A stretch of DNA of 64,000 bases from Lachnospiraceae bacterium (GCA_017619635.1 JAFZRZ010000036.1:1-64000), one strand, 5' to 3'. Shown: positions 1-8,539, numbered from the stretch's first letter. Notes: a model not told the origin generated them from the letters alone. Translations and numbers: made by a program.

Positions 1-36
1 ATCAAACCATTGTTTCTGGGTTCGGTATTGTCCCAT
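1..36 (-). CDS. Start of a possible IS66-type accessory (TnpA-like) gene, cut by the window edge
   Basis: Reading leftwards, an ATG at 36-34 follows a strong ribosome site (GGAGGTG, about 5 bases upstream). It opens the frame MGQYRTQKQWFD, which runs off the window. The R-T-x-x-x-W pattern resembles the N-termini of the small accessory proteins that precede IS66 transposases in Lachnospiraceae. Only 12 residues are visible, so the family call is a guess from a short match, while the start codon and ribosome site are clear. If right, an insertion sequence lies just outside the window. Confidence 0.35.
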   Translation of the reverse strand, partial: MGQYRTQKQWFD

Positions 37-199
37 GACGTCACCTCCATTTGGAAAAACAGGAACTAAAATGTAACCAGTGTCTACATGATATTCAATT
101 ATCAAGGATCAATTAATACGCGGTTTTATTGAGCGCTTACAATGAATCGGTCTCTTTTAGGCTTTAAAGAAAACAAATTGATATTAATATTTAAAAAGG

Positions 200-274
200 G
201 GTTGATTGGTGCCACAAATGCCTTTCTAATTATTGTTGATAGTTGCATTTTATGACCGATTTTACCATCCGATT
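200..274 (+). repeat. Left copy of a 75-bp direct repeat flanking the protease cassette
   Basis: This stretch begins GGTTGATTGGTGCCACAAAT and ends ACCATCCGATT. It reappears in the same orientation at 1468-1541 with about five substitutions and one single-base length difference. The copies flank the two-gene cassette at 607-1417. Similarity stops at CCGATT on the right side. This could be an attachment-site duplication or the residue of two related insertions. No recombinase gene is visible between the copies. Confidence 0.85.
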
Positions 275-606
275 TCATCATACCGCATCTTACAGAGTTA
301 AGAATGAAGAGGATGCAGAAAAAAGTTAATAGAATATTGTTTGGCGATGATTAATATTGCTTAGTTAAGGTGAAAGCATTTAGCATTGGAGTTGGTCCTT
401 CGGGATCGGCTTCTTTGCATATTGTGAGATATGGTATTATTCTTTAGGCAAAAGCGATGTATCGCCTACAACGGCAATATAGAAGATGCTATTTGTTGTG
501 ATATTTGTTATAATTTAATTGAACAGATATGTGAAAGTTTTTTTTATATGATTTAATGCTATTGACTTCAAACATATGGTGTGCGCTATGAATGTGAGGT
601 GATAAC
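275..606. other. Non-coding AT-rich leader region
   Basis: No convincing gene is seen here. A small UUCG-capped hairpin (GGTCC-TTCG-GGATC) lies near 393-406. A run of eight or more T residues lies near 539-546. The region probably carries the promoter of the cassette starting at 607, but no strong -35/-10 pair with normal spacing was identified. Confidence 0.4.
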
Positions 607-870
607 ATGCAGACGACATTACCAAAGTATAAATTGACAGAGTTGAAAGAAGGAATGAGAGTCTTTAAAGATCAGTTATCTACAATATATGATACATGGA
701 TAATTCTGTATCGACCGAAAAAGGCTGATATGCAGGAAGATGGAATAATTGGATTTATTGGATCTGAGACCAATGAAAAATCTGATGCGTTATATACTGA
801 CGACAATATAATTATTCCCATTTTTAATGATAGTACTGATCTTGAGGGAGATATTTTTGATGAAGAATAA
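607..870 (+). CDS. Small acidic protein of unknown function, partner of the retropepsin-like gene
   Basis: This encodes 87 residues, starting at ATG behind a GAGGTG ribosome site. The protein has no signal peptide or membrane segment. Its C-terminus is very acidic, ending DLEGDIFDEE. No family is recognised. It overlaps the next gene by 11 bases, so the two are almost certainly translated as a pair and may form a complex. An antitoxin, inhibitor or substrate of the downstream protease-like protein are all possible, but nothing in the sequence decides between them. The pair lies between direct repeats and is AT-rich relative to the backbone that follows, which suggests recent acquisition. Confidence 0.7.
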   Translation: MQTTLPKYKLTELKEGMRVFKDQLSTIYDTWIILYRPKKADMQEDGIIGFIGSETNEKSDALYTDDNIIIPIFNDSTDLEGDIFDEE

Positions 871-1417
871 CTATATTGAACTTGTATTAACAGCTAAAAA
901 TGAATTTCGTGCAGAAGCGTCTTTTGAAATAAATGGAATGTTATTCTCTAAAGTGAATGTTAAGGTAGATACAGGCTGTCCAAGGACTTCGTTTCCTATG
1001 TTAAAACTGGGTATATCGGACACAGAAGCATATAAGCTTAAAGTTCGAGATTGTGGAGATAAGAGGGTGGCGAAAAGTATATCATTTGGAGTAAATGACA
1101 CCAAGCAGAAGAAAGATGAGGATAAGAAGAAGTTTAAATCTCAAAGGTACATGGAACTAAACAGTATTTCTTTCAAGCATACAGCAAAAGATTTTTCTCT
1201 TAACGATCTTAGCCTTGGGGATATAGATGTTTTGGTAAGTTATGATAGAGTTGGAAACATATTAATCGGGATGGATATACTTAAGAAATTGGAAATTCAT
1301 ATAGGAACATTAGCAACGGGAGAAACTGTTTTATTGGCTTGCTCAAAAGACAATCTGTCAGATGAATATAGATTAAGGTTGAATTCTTTATTTGATGTTA
1401 GAAAGGTAGTATATTGA
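860..1417 (+). CDS. Retropepsin-like aspartic protease domain protein
   Basis: The preferred start is ATG at 860, eight bases after GAGGGAGA, giving 185 residues. A longer in-frame opening at 827 lacks a ribosome site. The hallmark is VDTGCPRTSF at residues 36-45, a D-T-G active-site loop (Asp37). A later ILIGMDIL at 134-141 matches the hydrophobic-Gly helix motif that closes the retropepsin (clan AA) fold. One D-T-G per chain means it would work as a homodimer, as retroviral-type proteases do. There is no signal peptide or membrane segment, so it acts in the cytoplasm. A Lys/Asp-rich insert (about 80-95) separates the halves. The fold is a motif-based inference; substrate and biological role are unknown. 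Confidence 0.65.
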   Translation: MKNNYIELVLTAKNEFRAEASFEINGMLFSKVNVKVDTGCPRTSFPMLKLGISDTEAYKLKVRDCGDKRVAKSISFGVNDTKQKKDEDKKKFKSQRYMELNSISFKHTAKDFSLNDLSLGDIDVLVSYDRVGNILIGMDILKKLEIHIGTLATGETVLLACSKDNLSDEYRLRLNSLFDVRKVVY

Positions 1418-1467
1418 GACAATGTCCTGATTGCGCTTTTATGATTTATACGGTGTTGACGTAAAGA

Positions 1468-1541
1468 GGTTGATTGGTGCCACAAATGCCTTTCTAATCG
1501 TTGTTGATAGTTACATTTTTTGACCGATTTTACCTCCGATT
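1468..1541 (+). repeat. Right copy of the 75-bp direct repeat
   Basis: This is the second copy of the element at 200-274, with the same orientation and nearly the same length. Beyond the repeat the sequence continues CCCGTCAGCAGCTC, so that TCCGATTCCC plus its 3' flank resembles the T-loop and 3' end of a tRNA or tmRNA. The matching 5' half of a T-stem is absent. Integrases often use such tRNA ends, so this side may be the original target side. Confidence 0.85.
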
Positions 1542-1574
1542 CCCGTCAGCAGCTCGTGTGCTAAACATGGAAAA

Positions 1575-1605
1575 GCCTGTAAACATCAGTGTTTGCGGGC
1601 TTTTT
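1575..1605 (+). terminator. Rho-independent terminator after the protease cassette
   Basis: An 11-bp stem with two G-U pairs, GCCTGTAAACA (1575-1585) against TGTTTGCGGGC (1590-1600), has a 4-base loop and is followed by TTTTT. It can end transcription of the two-gene cassette. Confidence 0.8.
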
Positions 1606-1769
1606 ATCTTTGGAAAAAGCGGTGTGACTAGCCGGTTTTTGCGGTGTGAATGGGTGTAGATGCTTTTGCTTAAAAACATTTTGAAATTCACGAAAGGTCT
1701 GAGGCGTATGAAACCACAGGTTTTCATTTTATTTAGAGTTAAGATCTAAAAAAATTGGAGGTTGATTTT

Positions 1770-1966
1770 ATGCAAAAAATAATCAAAATTATATCAAATG
1801 TAACTCTAATCTGAGGCTGAAGATTAGTTTATTACAAATTGAGAAGGAAACGGAAGAGTCTGTTTGGATGACAGAATGTAGCCGTAGGATTATTGATATG
1901 TTGCAAACAAGCGATTGGAGGATTACGATAATTATAGATGCACGATTTAAGATGATGATGCTCTAA
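1770..1966 (+). pseudogene. Probable broken small gene with a frameshift at a poly-A run
   Basis: An ATG at 1770 with a good ribosome site (TTGGAGG) opens only 14 codons before a stop at 1812-1814. Another frame stays open from the A-run at 1774-1779 to a TAA at 1964-1966 and reads like a protein (LKISLLQIEKETEESVW...). Slippage in the six-A run would join the two into one protein of about 65 residues. The family is not recognised. It may equally be chance coding in decayed DNA between the cassette and yqeY. Confidence 0.3.
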
Positions 1967-2026
1967 AAATCGTTTGACCATTGGAAAGAATAGAAAATAA
2001 TTAATAGAAATAAGGAGGAACAGACC

Positions 2027-2464
2027 ATGCAAATGGATCAGTTACAAAAAGACATGATAGCAGCTATGAAGGCGCACGATAAGGACAGAAAAGATGCTAT
2101 ATCTTCTGTTATTCAGGCAATAAAGAAGATAGCTATCGATGAGGGGCACCGAGACGATATCAGTGAAGAACTCGTAAACCGTGTTATTCAGAAAGAACTC
2201 AAATCCGTAAAAGAACAGATAGACACATGCCCGACTGACAGAACCGAACTCAAGGCAGAATATCAGTTGCGTTACGATGTCATTTCGGAATATGCTCCGA
2301 AACTCTTAAGCCCAGAAGAAGTAGAAGCCGTCCTTAAAGATAAATTTGCCGATGTTATCGCAACAAAGAATAAAGGACAGATAATGAAGACAGTTATGGC
2401 AGAGCTTAAAGGCAAAGCAGACGGAAAGGTTATCAACGAAGTTGTTGCAAAACTTTGTGATTAG
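2027..2464 (+). CDS. GatB/YqeY domain protein
   Basis: This encodes 145 residues. The start is ATG at 2027, with a second ATG at 2033, behind AAGGAGGA. It matches the stand-alone YqeY family along its length: an N-terminal helical half (about 1-85) with the DAISSVIQAIKKIAIDE region, and a C-terminal half with LLSPEEVEAVLKDKF and GQIMKTVMAELKGKADG. The C-terminal half resembles the tail domain of the GatB subunit of the tRNA amidotransferase. Stand-alone YqeY proteins are small cytoplasmic proteins of uncertain role, thought to touch tRNA metabolism. It is a single gene with no obvious partner. Confidence 0.9.
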   Translation: MQMDQLQKDMIAAMKAHDKDRKDAISSVIQAIKKIAIDEGHRDDISEELVNRVIQKELKSVKEQIDTCPTDRTELKAEYQLRYDVISEYAPKLLSPEEVEAVLKDKFADVIATKNKGQIMKTVMAELKGKADGKVINEVVAKLCD

Positions 2465-2528
2465 CTGTGGGATGTTTTAAAGAAAAAAGAAGCCTTTGGG
2501 GATAATTACGATAATCTCGTTTATCCTT

Positions 2529-2663
2529 ATGGCTTCCGGTCCTGTATGTCTTGCGATGCCAAAAGAAGTATTCGGTATCTTTGAGCGTTTCAACACATAC
2601 AGTGCAGATGTCTTTACAGCAATACTCAGTGTGTCCTTTTACAGGAACACACTGAGTCAATAA
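2529..2663 (+). CDS. Possible small hydrophobic protein or gene remnant
   Basis: The frame is open from 2481 to the TAA at 2661-2663 and reads KKKKPLGIITIISFILMASG followed by a soluble-looking tail ending FYRNTLSQ. The only ATG is at 2529 (44 residues), inside the hydrophobic part and without a clear ribosome site, so the true 5' end may be lost. It could be a decayed gene or chance. It is listed because the composition (lysine cluster, membrane-like helix, mixed tail) looks like protein. Confidence 0.25.
   Translation: MASGPVCLAMPKEVFGIFERFNTYSADVFTAILSVSFYRNTLSQ
2624..2657. terminator. Hairpin between convergent genes
   Basis: A perfect 11-bp inverted repeat, ACTCAGTGTGT (2624-2634) and ACACACTGAGT (2647-2657), lies just beyond the 3' end of the chemoreceptor gene. 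Neither strand has a good U-tract after it, so it may be a weak terminator or a 3'-end stabilising hairpin. Confidence 0.4.
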
Positions 2664-2671
2664 ACTGTGTA

Positions 2672-4681
2672 TTAAAGAGTGTATTGTGAAAGATCTGTCT
2701 TAATAGCATCAGAGTACTGATTAAGATTTTCTGATACATTTGAAATCGTATCGGTCTGTGCTGAAAGCTTGTTGCTCTCAGTTACGATCGAATCACTTAA
2801 GCCAAGGATCTCGGCTACGCTGGAAGCCTGTTCCTGCGTGGTTGCCGCATTACTTGTAGCTACGGTGTTGATATGCTCGATTCCGCTTGCAATCTGGCTG
2901 ATGCCTTCGGTAGCCTTGGCTACATCATTGTAGATCATATCAAATGATCTGTTGGCGCTTTCAACACCGTTGATGCATACCTCCATATCTCTTAAGCAGA
3001 TATCTGCTTTCTTATTGATATCCTCAATATTCTGTGTGACTGTCTGTACGAGCTGACTGATAGATTCGGTAGCGTCAGATGACTGCTTTGCGAGTACTCC
3101 GACTTCGGAAGCGACGATCGCAAAGCCTTTACCCATTTCACCTGCTCTTGCAGCCTCAATTGATGCATTGAGTGACAAGAGATTTGTCTGCTCGGATATC
3201 GCATTGATCGTATCTATGATACCGGTGATCTGAGCAACTGACTCGGAAGTCGCATGTATGATGTTGGTAAGATCAGTGATCGTACTGTTAAGAGTACCAA
3301 CATTGCTTGTCATGTTGTCCATCTCATTCTTGCCGGTAGTTGAAGATTTCATGGTCTCAGCACAAAGAGCTTTGACTTCTTCGGCATTCTGTGTGAGGTT
3401 GCCGGCAGTCTGTGCCAGGTTGTTTGCAGCCTCGGCTATCTCATCTATTGATTTGTTCATGTAGTTAAGTGTGCTGTTCAAGTTCTCAACAGATTCATTC
3501 TGACTGTGATTTGAAGATGCAAGAGCACGTGTGATGTTTGTACATTCACTTGCACTTGAACTCATATCGCTTGAAATGTTTGAGAGATTTAACAGCATGT
3601 TTCTTGTCATTGAAACATATGCATTCAAACTCTCGCAAAGTGTTGTCACTTCGTTATTGCCCTGAGGGATAACGGTGATGGTGAAATCACCCTTACTCAT
3701 ATCTGTTATGCTCTTTGTAACATCCGTAACGGGATTGATGTATTTTGCAATGATGAAATAAAGCAAAAGAGCAAGGATTATGAGCATTATAGCGGCTGTG
3801 ATGAATGTTATGCTCACGGTCGAGGTTATTGTGTTACTGATAAATGAATAAGGAACAGCACTTACAACAACCCATGAGGTACCTTCGATCTCAGTTGAGC
3901 AGTACATGTATTTACCCAAAGAAGTTTTGGTGGTAAGTACCTTGTCTGTTGTATCTGTTGATGAAGTATTTAATGAATCGAATACCTGTGAAAGACCCTG
4001 TATGATAGGATCGGCACTGTCCGAAACTGTCTGGCCTGTGATACCGTCAACATTACTTACCAGGATATCCTTTGTACTCTTATTGATTATGTAGAATGTA
4101 GCATCTGATGAACTTGATTTGAAATTACTCATTCTCTCAGAAACTTTATCAAAGTTGATATCACTGCTGAGTACCGTGTTGTTTGCAAGCATTATAGAGC
4201 ATGCAAGACAGGTCTTACCTGTTGATGCATCCACATATGGCTCTGATGTATATATATGTCCGTTGCTGTTAAGAGCTCCCGTGAACCATACTCTGTCGGT
4301 AAACACAAATGTGTCATCGGGGATCCATCCGGAACCGTCCAAGAATACACCGCGGTCGCCGAAACCGATGTAAACATCCTGTGAATCGGGATCCGATGCT
4401 GTTATCTTAAGAAGCATGTTCAAAGTTGCATCATCAGACTGTTCGGGGATGTTTTTAAACACTTCAGCAGTCTGTCCGACTCTTGATTCGATAAGGCTCC
4501 ACCAGTTATGGATCTCACTTGCATAAGAAACAGATTCTTCTGCCAGGATCGTCTCCGTAAGAGAGGTGATACGTATGCTCTGCATACGGATATTGTTGGC
4601 TGTGATGAGCACAATAACGATTGCGACAAATGCGATTATCTCGCTGGATAGGATCTTTTTGAGTGATTTTCTTTTTTGCAT
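2672..4681 (-). CDS. Methyl-accepting chemotaxis protein with extracellular Cache-type sensor
   Basis: This is a transmembrane chemoreceptor of 669 residues. The start chosen is the ATG at 4681 behind GAGGTG. A frame extension to 4747 would run through the promoter. The order is: Lys/Arg-rich N-terminus, membrane helix (about 13-30), an extracellular ligand domain of dCache type (about 35-280), a second membrane helix (about 290-320), HAMP, and a long coiled-coil signalling domain. The hairpin tip carries the conserved [18 protein letters not shown]. It would pass ligand signals to CheA/CheW in the cytoplasm. The ligand cannot be deduced. It is a single gene with its own sigma-A-type promoter. 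Confidence 0.95.
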   Translation of the reverse strand: MQKRKSLKKILSSEIIAFVAIVIVLITANNIRMQSIRITSLTETILAEESVSYASEIHNWWSLIESRVGQTAEVFKNIPEQSDDATLNMLLKITASDPDSQDVYIGFGDRGVFLDGSGWIPDDTFVFTDRVWFTGALNSNGHIYTSEPYVDASTGKTCLACSIMLANNTVLSSDINFDKVSERMSNFKSSSSDATFYIINKSTKDILVSNVDGITGQTVSDSADPIIQGLSQVFDSLNTSSTDTTDKVLTTKTSLGKYMYCSTEIEGTSWVVVSAVPYSFISNTITSTVSITFITAAIMLIILALLLYFIIAKYINPVTDVTKSITDMSKGDFTITVIPQGNNEVTTLCESLNAYVSMTRNMLLNLSNISSDMSSSASECTNITRALASSNHSQNESVENLNSTLNYMNKSIDEIAEAANNLAQTAGNLTQNAEEVKALCAETMKSSTTGKNEMDNMTSNVGTLNSTITDLTNIIHATSESVAQITGIIDTINAISEQTNLLSLNASIEAARAGEMGKGFAIVASEVGVLAKQSSDATESISQLVQTVTQNIEDINKKADICLRDMEVCINGVESANRSFDMIYNDVAKATEGISQIASGIEHINTVATSNAATTQEQASSVAEILGLSDSIVTESNKLSAQTDTISNVSENLNQYSDAIKTDLSQYTL

Positions 4682-4718
4682 ATCAAACACCTCATTATGT
4701 TTAAATATAATATATTTT

Positions 4719-4747
4719 ATGGTACAATCTAGATAGTACGGTGTCAA
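4719..4747 (-). promoter_or_regulatory. Sigma-A promoter of the chemoreceptor gene
   Basis: On the minus strand TTGACA (4747-4742) is separated by exactly 17 bases from TACCAT (4724-4719), giving a 5' leader of about 30 bases before the ATG at 4681. The -35 is a perfect consensus. Confidence 0.75.
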
Positions 4748-4802
4748 TTGTCAGTCATTTCACGACAATTTGTTTTAATACCTTAAAGAAAGGCAGATCA
4801 AT

Positions 4803-5639
4803 TTGAACAAACGATTAGAAGACCTTATGTCTTTTGCCATGATAACGATAGGCGCACTTATGGCCAGTTTTTCGGTCGCGTGCATATTGCTGCCAAACGA
4901 TGCGATAGACTATGGAACGGCAGGTGTAGCCATAATAGTGAGCAAGATGACGGGACTTAGTCTGTCCCTTTGCGTGTTCTTTATATTCCTGCCATTTTTG
5001 ATAGCCGGAGTCTGGATCTTGGGAAAGAAATTCGGAGTAAAGGCAGCGGTTGGGTCGATTGTATACACTGTGGGTCTGGCTGTTTTTGAGCGTGTGCCAT
5101 TTGAGCTAAACACGGAGCATTTCCTTGCAGTCGTGTTCGGAGGAGCGATACTGGGAGCGGGACTGTCTCTCATACTGAGACACGGAGGCTGTATTGACGG
5201 TTCCGAGATTTTTGCCAATATAGTTATAAGAAAACTTTCCGACAAGACAGGAAAGAACTTCAGCATGTCCTATATACTGATCGCGTTTAACGCCTGTGTA
5301 TATATGGCAGCGTTTTTACTCATAAACAGAAATTCTGCACTGTTAAGCCTTTTGGTCTATGTGATAGCGACAACGATAATCGATCACTTTACTGATCACT
5401 TCGAAGCCATTAAACAGGTTACTATCATTACAAAGGAACCTGATGAACTTATAAAGGCTATAAAAAAGGAACTCAACAAGACCTGTACGATCATGAATTC
5501 CTATGGTGCCATCGCGGGAGAGAACCGCACACTTATTTGTTATGTAAACTACTTTGAACTTCAGAAGATGCGAGAGATCATATCAAGAAACAAGGGTACG
5601 TTCAGTACCGTATCAACGATAGATGAGATTTTAAGATAA
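4803..5639 (+). CDS. YitT family (DUF161/DUF2179) membrane protein
   Basis: This encodes 278 residues with a TTG start behind GAAAGG. Five or six hydrophobic segments occupy residues 1-200, with the family motif LRHGGCIDGSEIFANI. They are followed by a soluble C-terminal DUF2179 domain (about 205-278; VTIITKEPDELIKAIKKELN) of the kind that can bind nucleotides. YitT-like proteins are widespread in Firmicutes and their transported substrate, if any, is not firmly known. The gene is followed after 20 bases by chorismate mutase, so the two are probably co-transcribed, though no functional link is evident. Confidence 0.9.
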   Translation: MNKRLEDLMSFAMITIGALMASFSVACILLPNDAIDYGTAGVAIIVSKMTGLSLSLCVFFIFLPFLIAGVWILGKKFGVKAAVGSIVYTVGLAVFERVPFELNTEHFLAVVFGGAILGAGLSLILRHGGCIDGSEIFANIVIRKLSDKTGKNFSMSYILIAFNACVYMAAFLLINRNSALLSLLVYVIATTIIDHFTDHFEAIKQVTIITKEPDELIKAIKKELNKTCTIMNSYGAIAGENRTLICYVNYFELQKMREIISRNKGTFSTVSTIDEILR

Positions 5640-5659
5640 GAAAGAGAGGAAGGCCAATC

Positions 5660-5932
5660 ATGGATCTTAATCAGGCCAGAAAAAAGATAGAGGAGATCGA
5701 TGCCAAGATGGCTTCTTTGTTTGAGCAGAGGATGCACTGTTCAAAGGAGATAGCTGAGTATAAGATCGCGAATGACATGCGTGTTTTTGATGCTGTCAGA
5801 GAGAAAAAACTGCTCGATCAAAACAGCGCACTTATAGAAGATAAAGAGCTCGAGACATATTACAGAGACTTCCTCAGAGCGGTAATGAATATCTCCAAGG
5901 ATTATCAGAGAAATATCATGTCTGAAGAATAG
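5660..5932 (+). CDS. Monofunctional AroQ-type chorismate mutase
   Basis: This encodes 90 residues behind AGAGGAAGG. It is an all-helical AroQ-fold protein: LNQARKKIEEIDAKMASLFE in helix 1, then RMHCSKEIAEYKIANDMRVFD with the Arg and Lys that bind the chorismate carboxylates, then a last helix. It converts chorismate to prephenate for phenylalanine and tyrosine synthesis in the cytosol. There is no fused dehydratase or dehydrogenase. It probably forms an operon with the preceding YitT gene. Confidence 0.9.
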   Translation: MDLNQARKKIEEIDAKMASLFEQRMHCSKEIAEYKIANDMRVFDAVREKKLLDQNSALIEDKELETYYRDFLRAVMNISKDYQRNIMSEE

Positions 5933-5983
5933 ATATTTTTCTGTTTTAATTTGTCAGATTTTATACACAATAAGAAAAAAGTG

Positions 5984-5992
5984 TGATATAAT
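5984..5992 (+). promoter_or_regulatory. Extended -10 promoter of the DUF58 operon
   Basis: TGATATAAT at 5984-5992 is an extended -10 box (TGn plus perfect TATAAT). The -35 region 17 bases upstream (TACACA) is weak, as expected when the extended -10 is present. It drives the 6058/7049 pair. Confidence 0.65.
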
Positions 5993-6057
5993 CAAAACGG
6001 TATAGTTTTTTATTGGGAGCCAAAACAATAAACGTTTAATAAGCGAGGGTTTGGAAG

Positions 6058-7056
6058 ATGAAATTAGTTATTGTTCTGCTGGTAGGTATTATCCTGTACA
6101 TTTTAGTCAGTCTTATCTACAAGAGATTTTGGCATAAGGGATTAAACATCTCCGTGGAATTTGAGAGCGATATGGTAAGAGAAGGTGATGACAACAAGCT
6201 TATCGAAAAGATCTCAAATGACAAGGTATTGCCGATCAATATCCTTCAGATAAGATTTGCTCTGCCGAAGGTCTTTAAGTTTGCTGAGGTTAAGAAGTCT
6301 TCAGCGGTTACCGACCAGATCTACAGAAGCGATTATTTCTCAGTTTTACCTTATCAAAAGGTAACCAGATATTATCCTTTCAAGTGCACACAGAGAGGAT
6401 GTTATCAGTTGGCGAGTATAGATGTCTTCGGAATGGATTTCTTTATTTCCAAAGCAAGACGAATGACACTTAAGACTCCCAGACTTATGTATGTACTTCC
6501 TAAACCTATTCATGATATAAGCGTACCTGAGAATATTGACAAGATCATGAGTTCAATCAAGGAAGACGGCGAGTCAAGAAGATGCGTTGTACTTCTCAAC
6601 ACAGAGCTCAACTCTATGTCAAGAGCAGATGAACTGGTTGAAGACGGTGTTCGTATAGCAGATTATCTCGTAGAGAGATGCTACAAAGAGAATATACCGG
6701 TTAAGTTCTTCACAAACGGTATCGACATGATCACCGGAGAGGAATGCAAGACCGGATTTGTATCAGATATCGAAAACAAGGAATCACTCCAGAAGACTAT
6801 ATCAAGAATCGATATCACAAAGTCACCCAGAGCTTTCAAGCATGTGCTTGGTGAAGCTGAGAGACTGGATGACGGAAATACAGATTTTGTTATTATATCA
6901 AACAACAGAAAATCAGATTTCGTCAAACTGCTTGAAGAGTTTACTGCAAAGGGACATGCTGTAAAACTCGTTATACCTGAGTTCAAGGATGTAGATATTA
7001 CACCGTACGAAGATGATAAAGAAAAGATTGTAAAGTGGGTGGTGGAAAATGATTAG
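6058..7056 (+). CDS. DUF58-like membrane-anchored protein
   Basis: This encodes 332 residues with one N-terminal membrane helix (about 3-20) and a cytoplasmic body. The middle (about 30-145) has the beta-rich pattern seen before the DUF58 domain. The C-terminal half (about 170-325) has a von Willebrand A-like order, with VVLLNTELNSMSRADELVE and a late FVIISNNRKSDF strand. The Arg/Asp-rich signature usual in DUF58 proteins is degenerate. Such proteins usually sit beside a MoxR ATPase and a transglutaminase membrane protein. Here the MoxR gene is missing and the next gene is the membrane partner. Function is unknown; a role in envelope assembly is inferred. Confidence 0.65.
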   Translation: MKLVIVLLVGIILYILVSLIYKRFWHKGLNISVEFESDMVREGDDNKLIEKISNDKVLPINILQIRFALPKVFKFAEVKKSSAVTDQIYRSDYFSVLPYQKVTRYYPFKCTQRGCYQLASIDVFGMDFFISKARRMTLKTPRLMYVLPKPIHDISVPENIDKIMSSIKEDGESRRCVVLLNTELNSMSRADELVEDGVRIADYLVERCYKENIPVKFFTNGIDMITGEECKTGFVSDIENKESLQKTISRIDITKSPRAFKHVLGEAERLDDGNTDFVIISNNRKSDFVKLLEEFTAKGHAVKLVIPEFKDVDITPYEDDKEKIVKWVVEND

Positions 7057-8494
7057 TAGAAGATATAAAACAATATTTGATTTTTCAAACTGCATGTTGA
7101 TCTACCTGTTGGGCCTGGGTGCTTCACTCGGGATCACAGCCCTGGTAAGATATGAAAAATTCTCATGGCAGTACACACTGGTTTCTGCGATCATACTGTT
7201 CGCATATACCATGATAAGACTTTTTGTAAATCAGTTGCCGGTATCTTTCATAGCACATATCGTGATAGCTGCGGTAGCATTCTATATACCGTACGGAGCA
7301 GCGATACATAAATACATGATAGCCGGTTTTGCGATCCTTCTTATAGTTATCGATATGAACGATTTCTATAAAAAGAAGAATCAGTCATACGGTGTTATCC
7401 ATGTTGCTTCATGTTCTGTATTCCTTCTTATTTTCGCATATGTTGATTATGCAGCAAACAAGGTAAGAGAAGTTGAAGGCAACATGAAACTCGGAGTTAA
7501 GTATGAACTCTTTGCTACATTTGTATGTCTCATCTGTATAGCATTCTTTGCTTTCATACTTATCCGTGCATATGTTGCAAACGCTATCAAGCTTGCCGAT
7601 AACAGCCAGATCGATGAGAACGCTCCTGTTGATTACATGTATGGTAACTCAAACAGATTCGTTGGACCGATCATCGCTCTTATCATCGCAGCAATGCTTG
7701 TTATCCAGTCAAGAACATCCGAGAACATTTTCGCAAATATGTGGATGGGGCTTTTGAAGGGCGTTGCAGGAGTATTCAATCTGTTCTCGTTTGTTCAGTC
7801 AAGCCAGACAGAGTTTGATGCAAAGACAAAGATAGCTGCACCTGGAACCACTCTTTACTATGTTGAGTTTGGTGTAGCGCTCATCATAATGATCCTTCTC
7901 ATAGCTGCTGTTGTAGCAATCATCACAAGGATCTACAAGAGCCACTGGCATAAAGACATCTCGGCTGACGAGACACTCGAGTCTGCAGCTATGGTAGAGA
8001 AGAGAGAATGGATCTACCACAAAGAGTCAAAGAAGATGGATGATACAGCTGTTACCAAGGCTGCTGAGATACCTACCGATATAGCAGAAATGGAAGAAGA
8101 AAAACCTGCTGAAGCAAAAGAAGTTGCTGAAGAAAAGGTTGCTGAAGTTAAGGAAGCTGTAGAGGAAAAGGTTACAGAGGTTAAGGAAGCTGTAGAGGAA
8201 AAGAAAGAAGAAGTAAAAGAAGCAGCTGAAGAGAAGACAGAAGTTGTAAAAGACAAACTTGAAGAAGCAAAGGAAGCTCTCGTTGAAAAAGCTGCCGAAG
8301 CTAAAGCGGCTGTTGAAGAGAAGGCTGAAGCTGCCAAGGAAGAAGTAAAGGTTCAGGCAGAAGATACAGCAAAAGAAGCAGCTGATGAAGCAAAAGCTGT
8401 TGTTGAAGAGAAAGCAGATGCTGTAAAGGAAAAGGCACCTGAGGCATCAAAGAATCATTCAAAGCAGCAGTCTTCAGGCAATAAGAAGAAATAA
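7049..8494 (+). CDS. Polytopic membrane protein with a long LEA-like Ala/Glu/Lys repeat tail
   Basis: This encodes 481 residues and overlaps the DUF58-like gene by 8 bases. About eight hydrophobic segments fill residues 12-295. The tail (about 350-470) is a highly charged helix built of imperfect 11-residue units such as VTEVKEAVEEK, resembling LEA and apolipoprotein-like amphipathic repeats, and ends in a basic SSGNKKK. In MoxR/DUF58 operons this position normally holds a membrane protein with an external transglutaminase domain; no such domain is visible here. The tail is predicted to lie in the cytoplasm and may bind membrane or form coiled coils. Function is unknown. Confidence 0.7.
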   Translation: MISRRYKTIFDFSNCMLIYLLGLGASLGITALVRYEKFSWQYTLVSAIILFAYTMIRLFVNQLPVSFIAHIVIAAVAFYIPYGAAIHKYMIAGFAILLIVIDMNDFYKKKNQSYGVIHVASCSVFLLIFAYVDYAANKVREVEGNMKLGVKYELFATFVCLICIAFFAFILIRAYVANAIKLADNSQIDENAPVDYMYGNSNRFVGPIIALIIAAMLVIQSRTSENIFANMWMGLLKGVAGVFNLFSFVQSSQTEFDAKTKIAAPGTTLYYVEFGVALIIMILLIAAVVAIITRIYKSHWHKDISADETLESAAMVEKREWIYHKESKKMDDTAVTKAAEIPTDIAEMEEEKPAEAKEVAEEKVAEVKEAVEEKVTEVKEAVEEKKEEVKEAAEEKTEVVKDKLEEAKEALVEKAAEAKAAVEEKAEAAKEEVKVQAEDTAKEAADEAKAVVEEKADAVKEKAPEASKNHSKQQSSGNKKK

Positions 8495-8510
8495 GTACTT
8501 GGATTTATTA

Positions 8511-8539
8511 AAAAGGTGAGCTAAGTGCTCACCTTTTTT
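8511..8539 (+). terminator. Terminator of the DUF58 operon
   Basis: The stem AAAAGGTGAGC (8511-8521) pairs with GCTCACCTTTT (8527-8537) across a 5-base loop, followed by further T residues. It is strong and intrinsic. Confidence 0.9.

Noticed and set aside
1525..1560. A complete tRNA gene at the right repeat
   Set aside because: Only a 3'-end-like segment is present; no acceptor, D or anticodon arms can be folded upstream.
8014..8337. Ser/Ala-rich minus-strand frame of 107 residues
   Set aside because: It is the complement of the Glu/Lys/Ala repeat codons of the 7049 gene.
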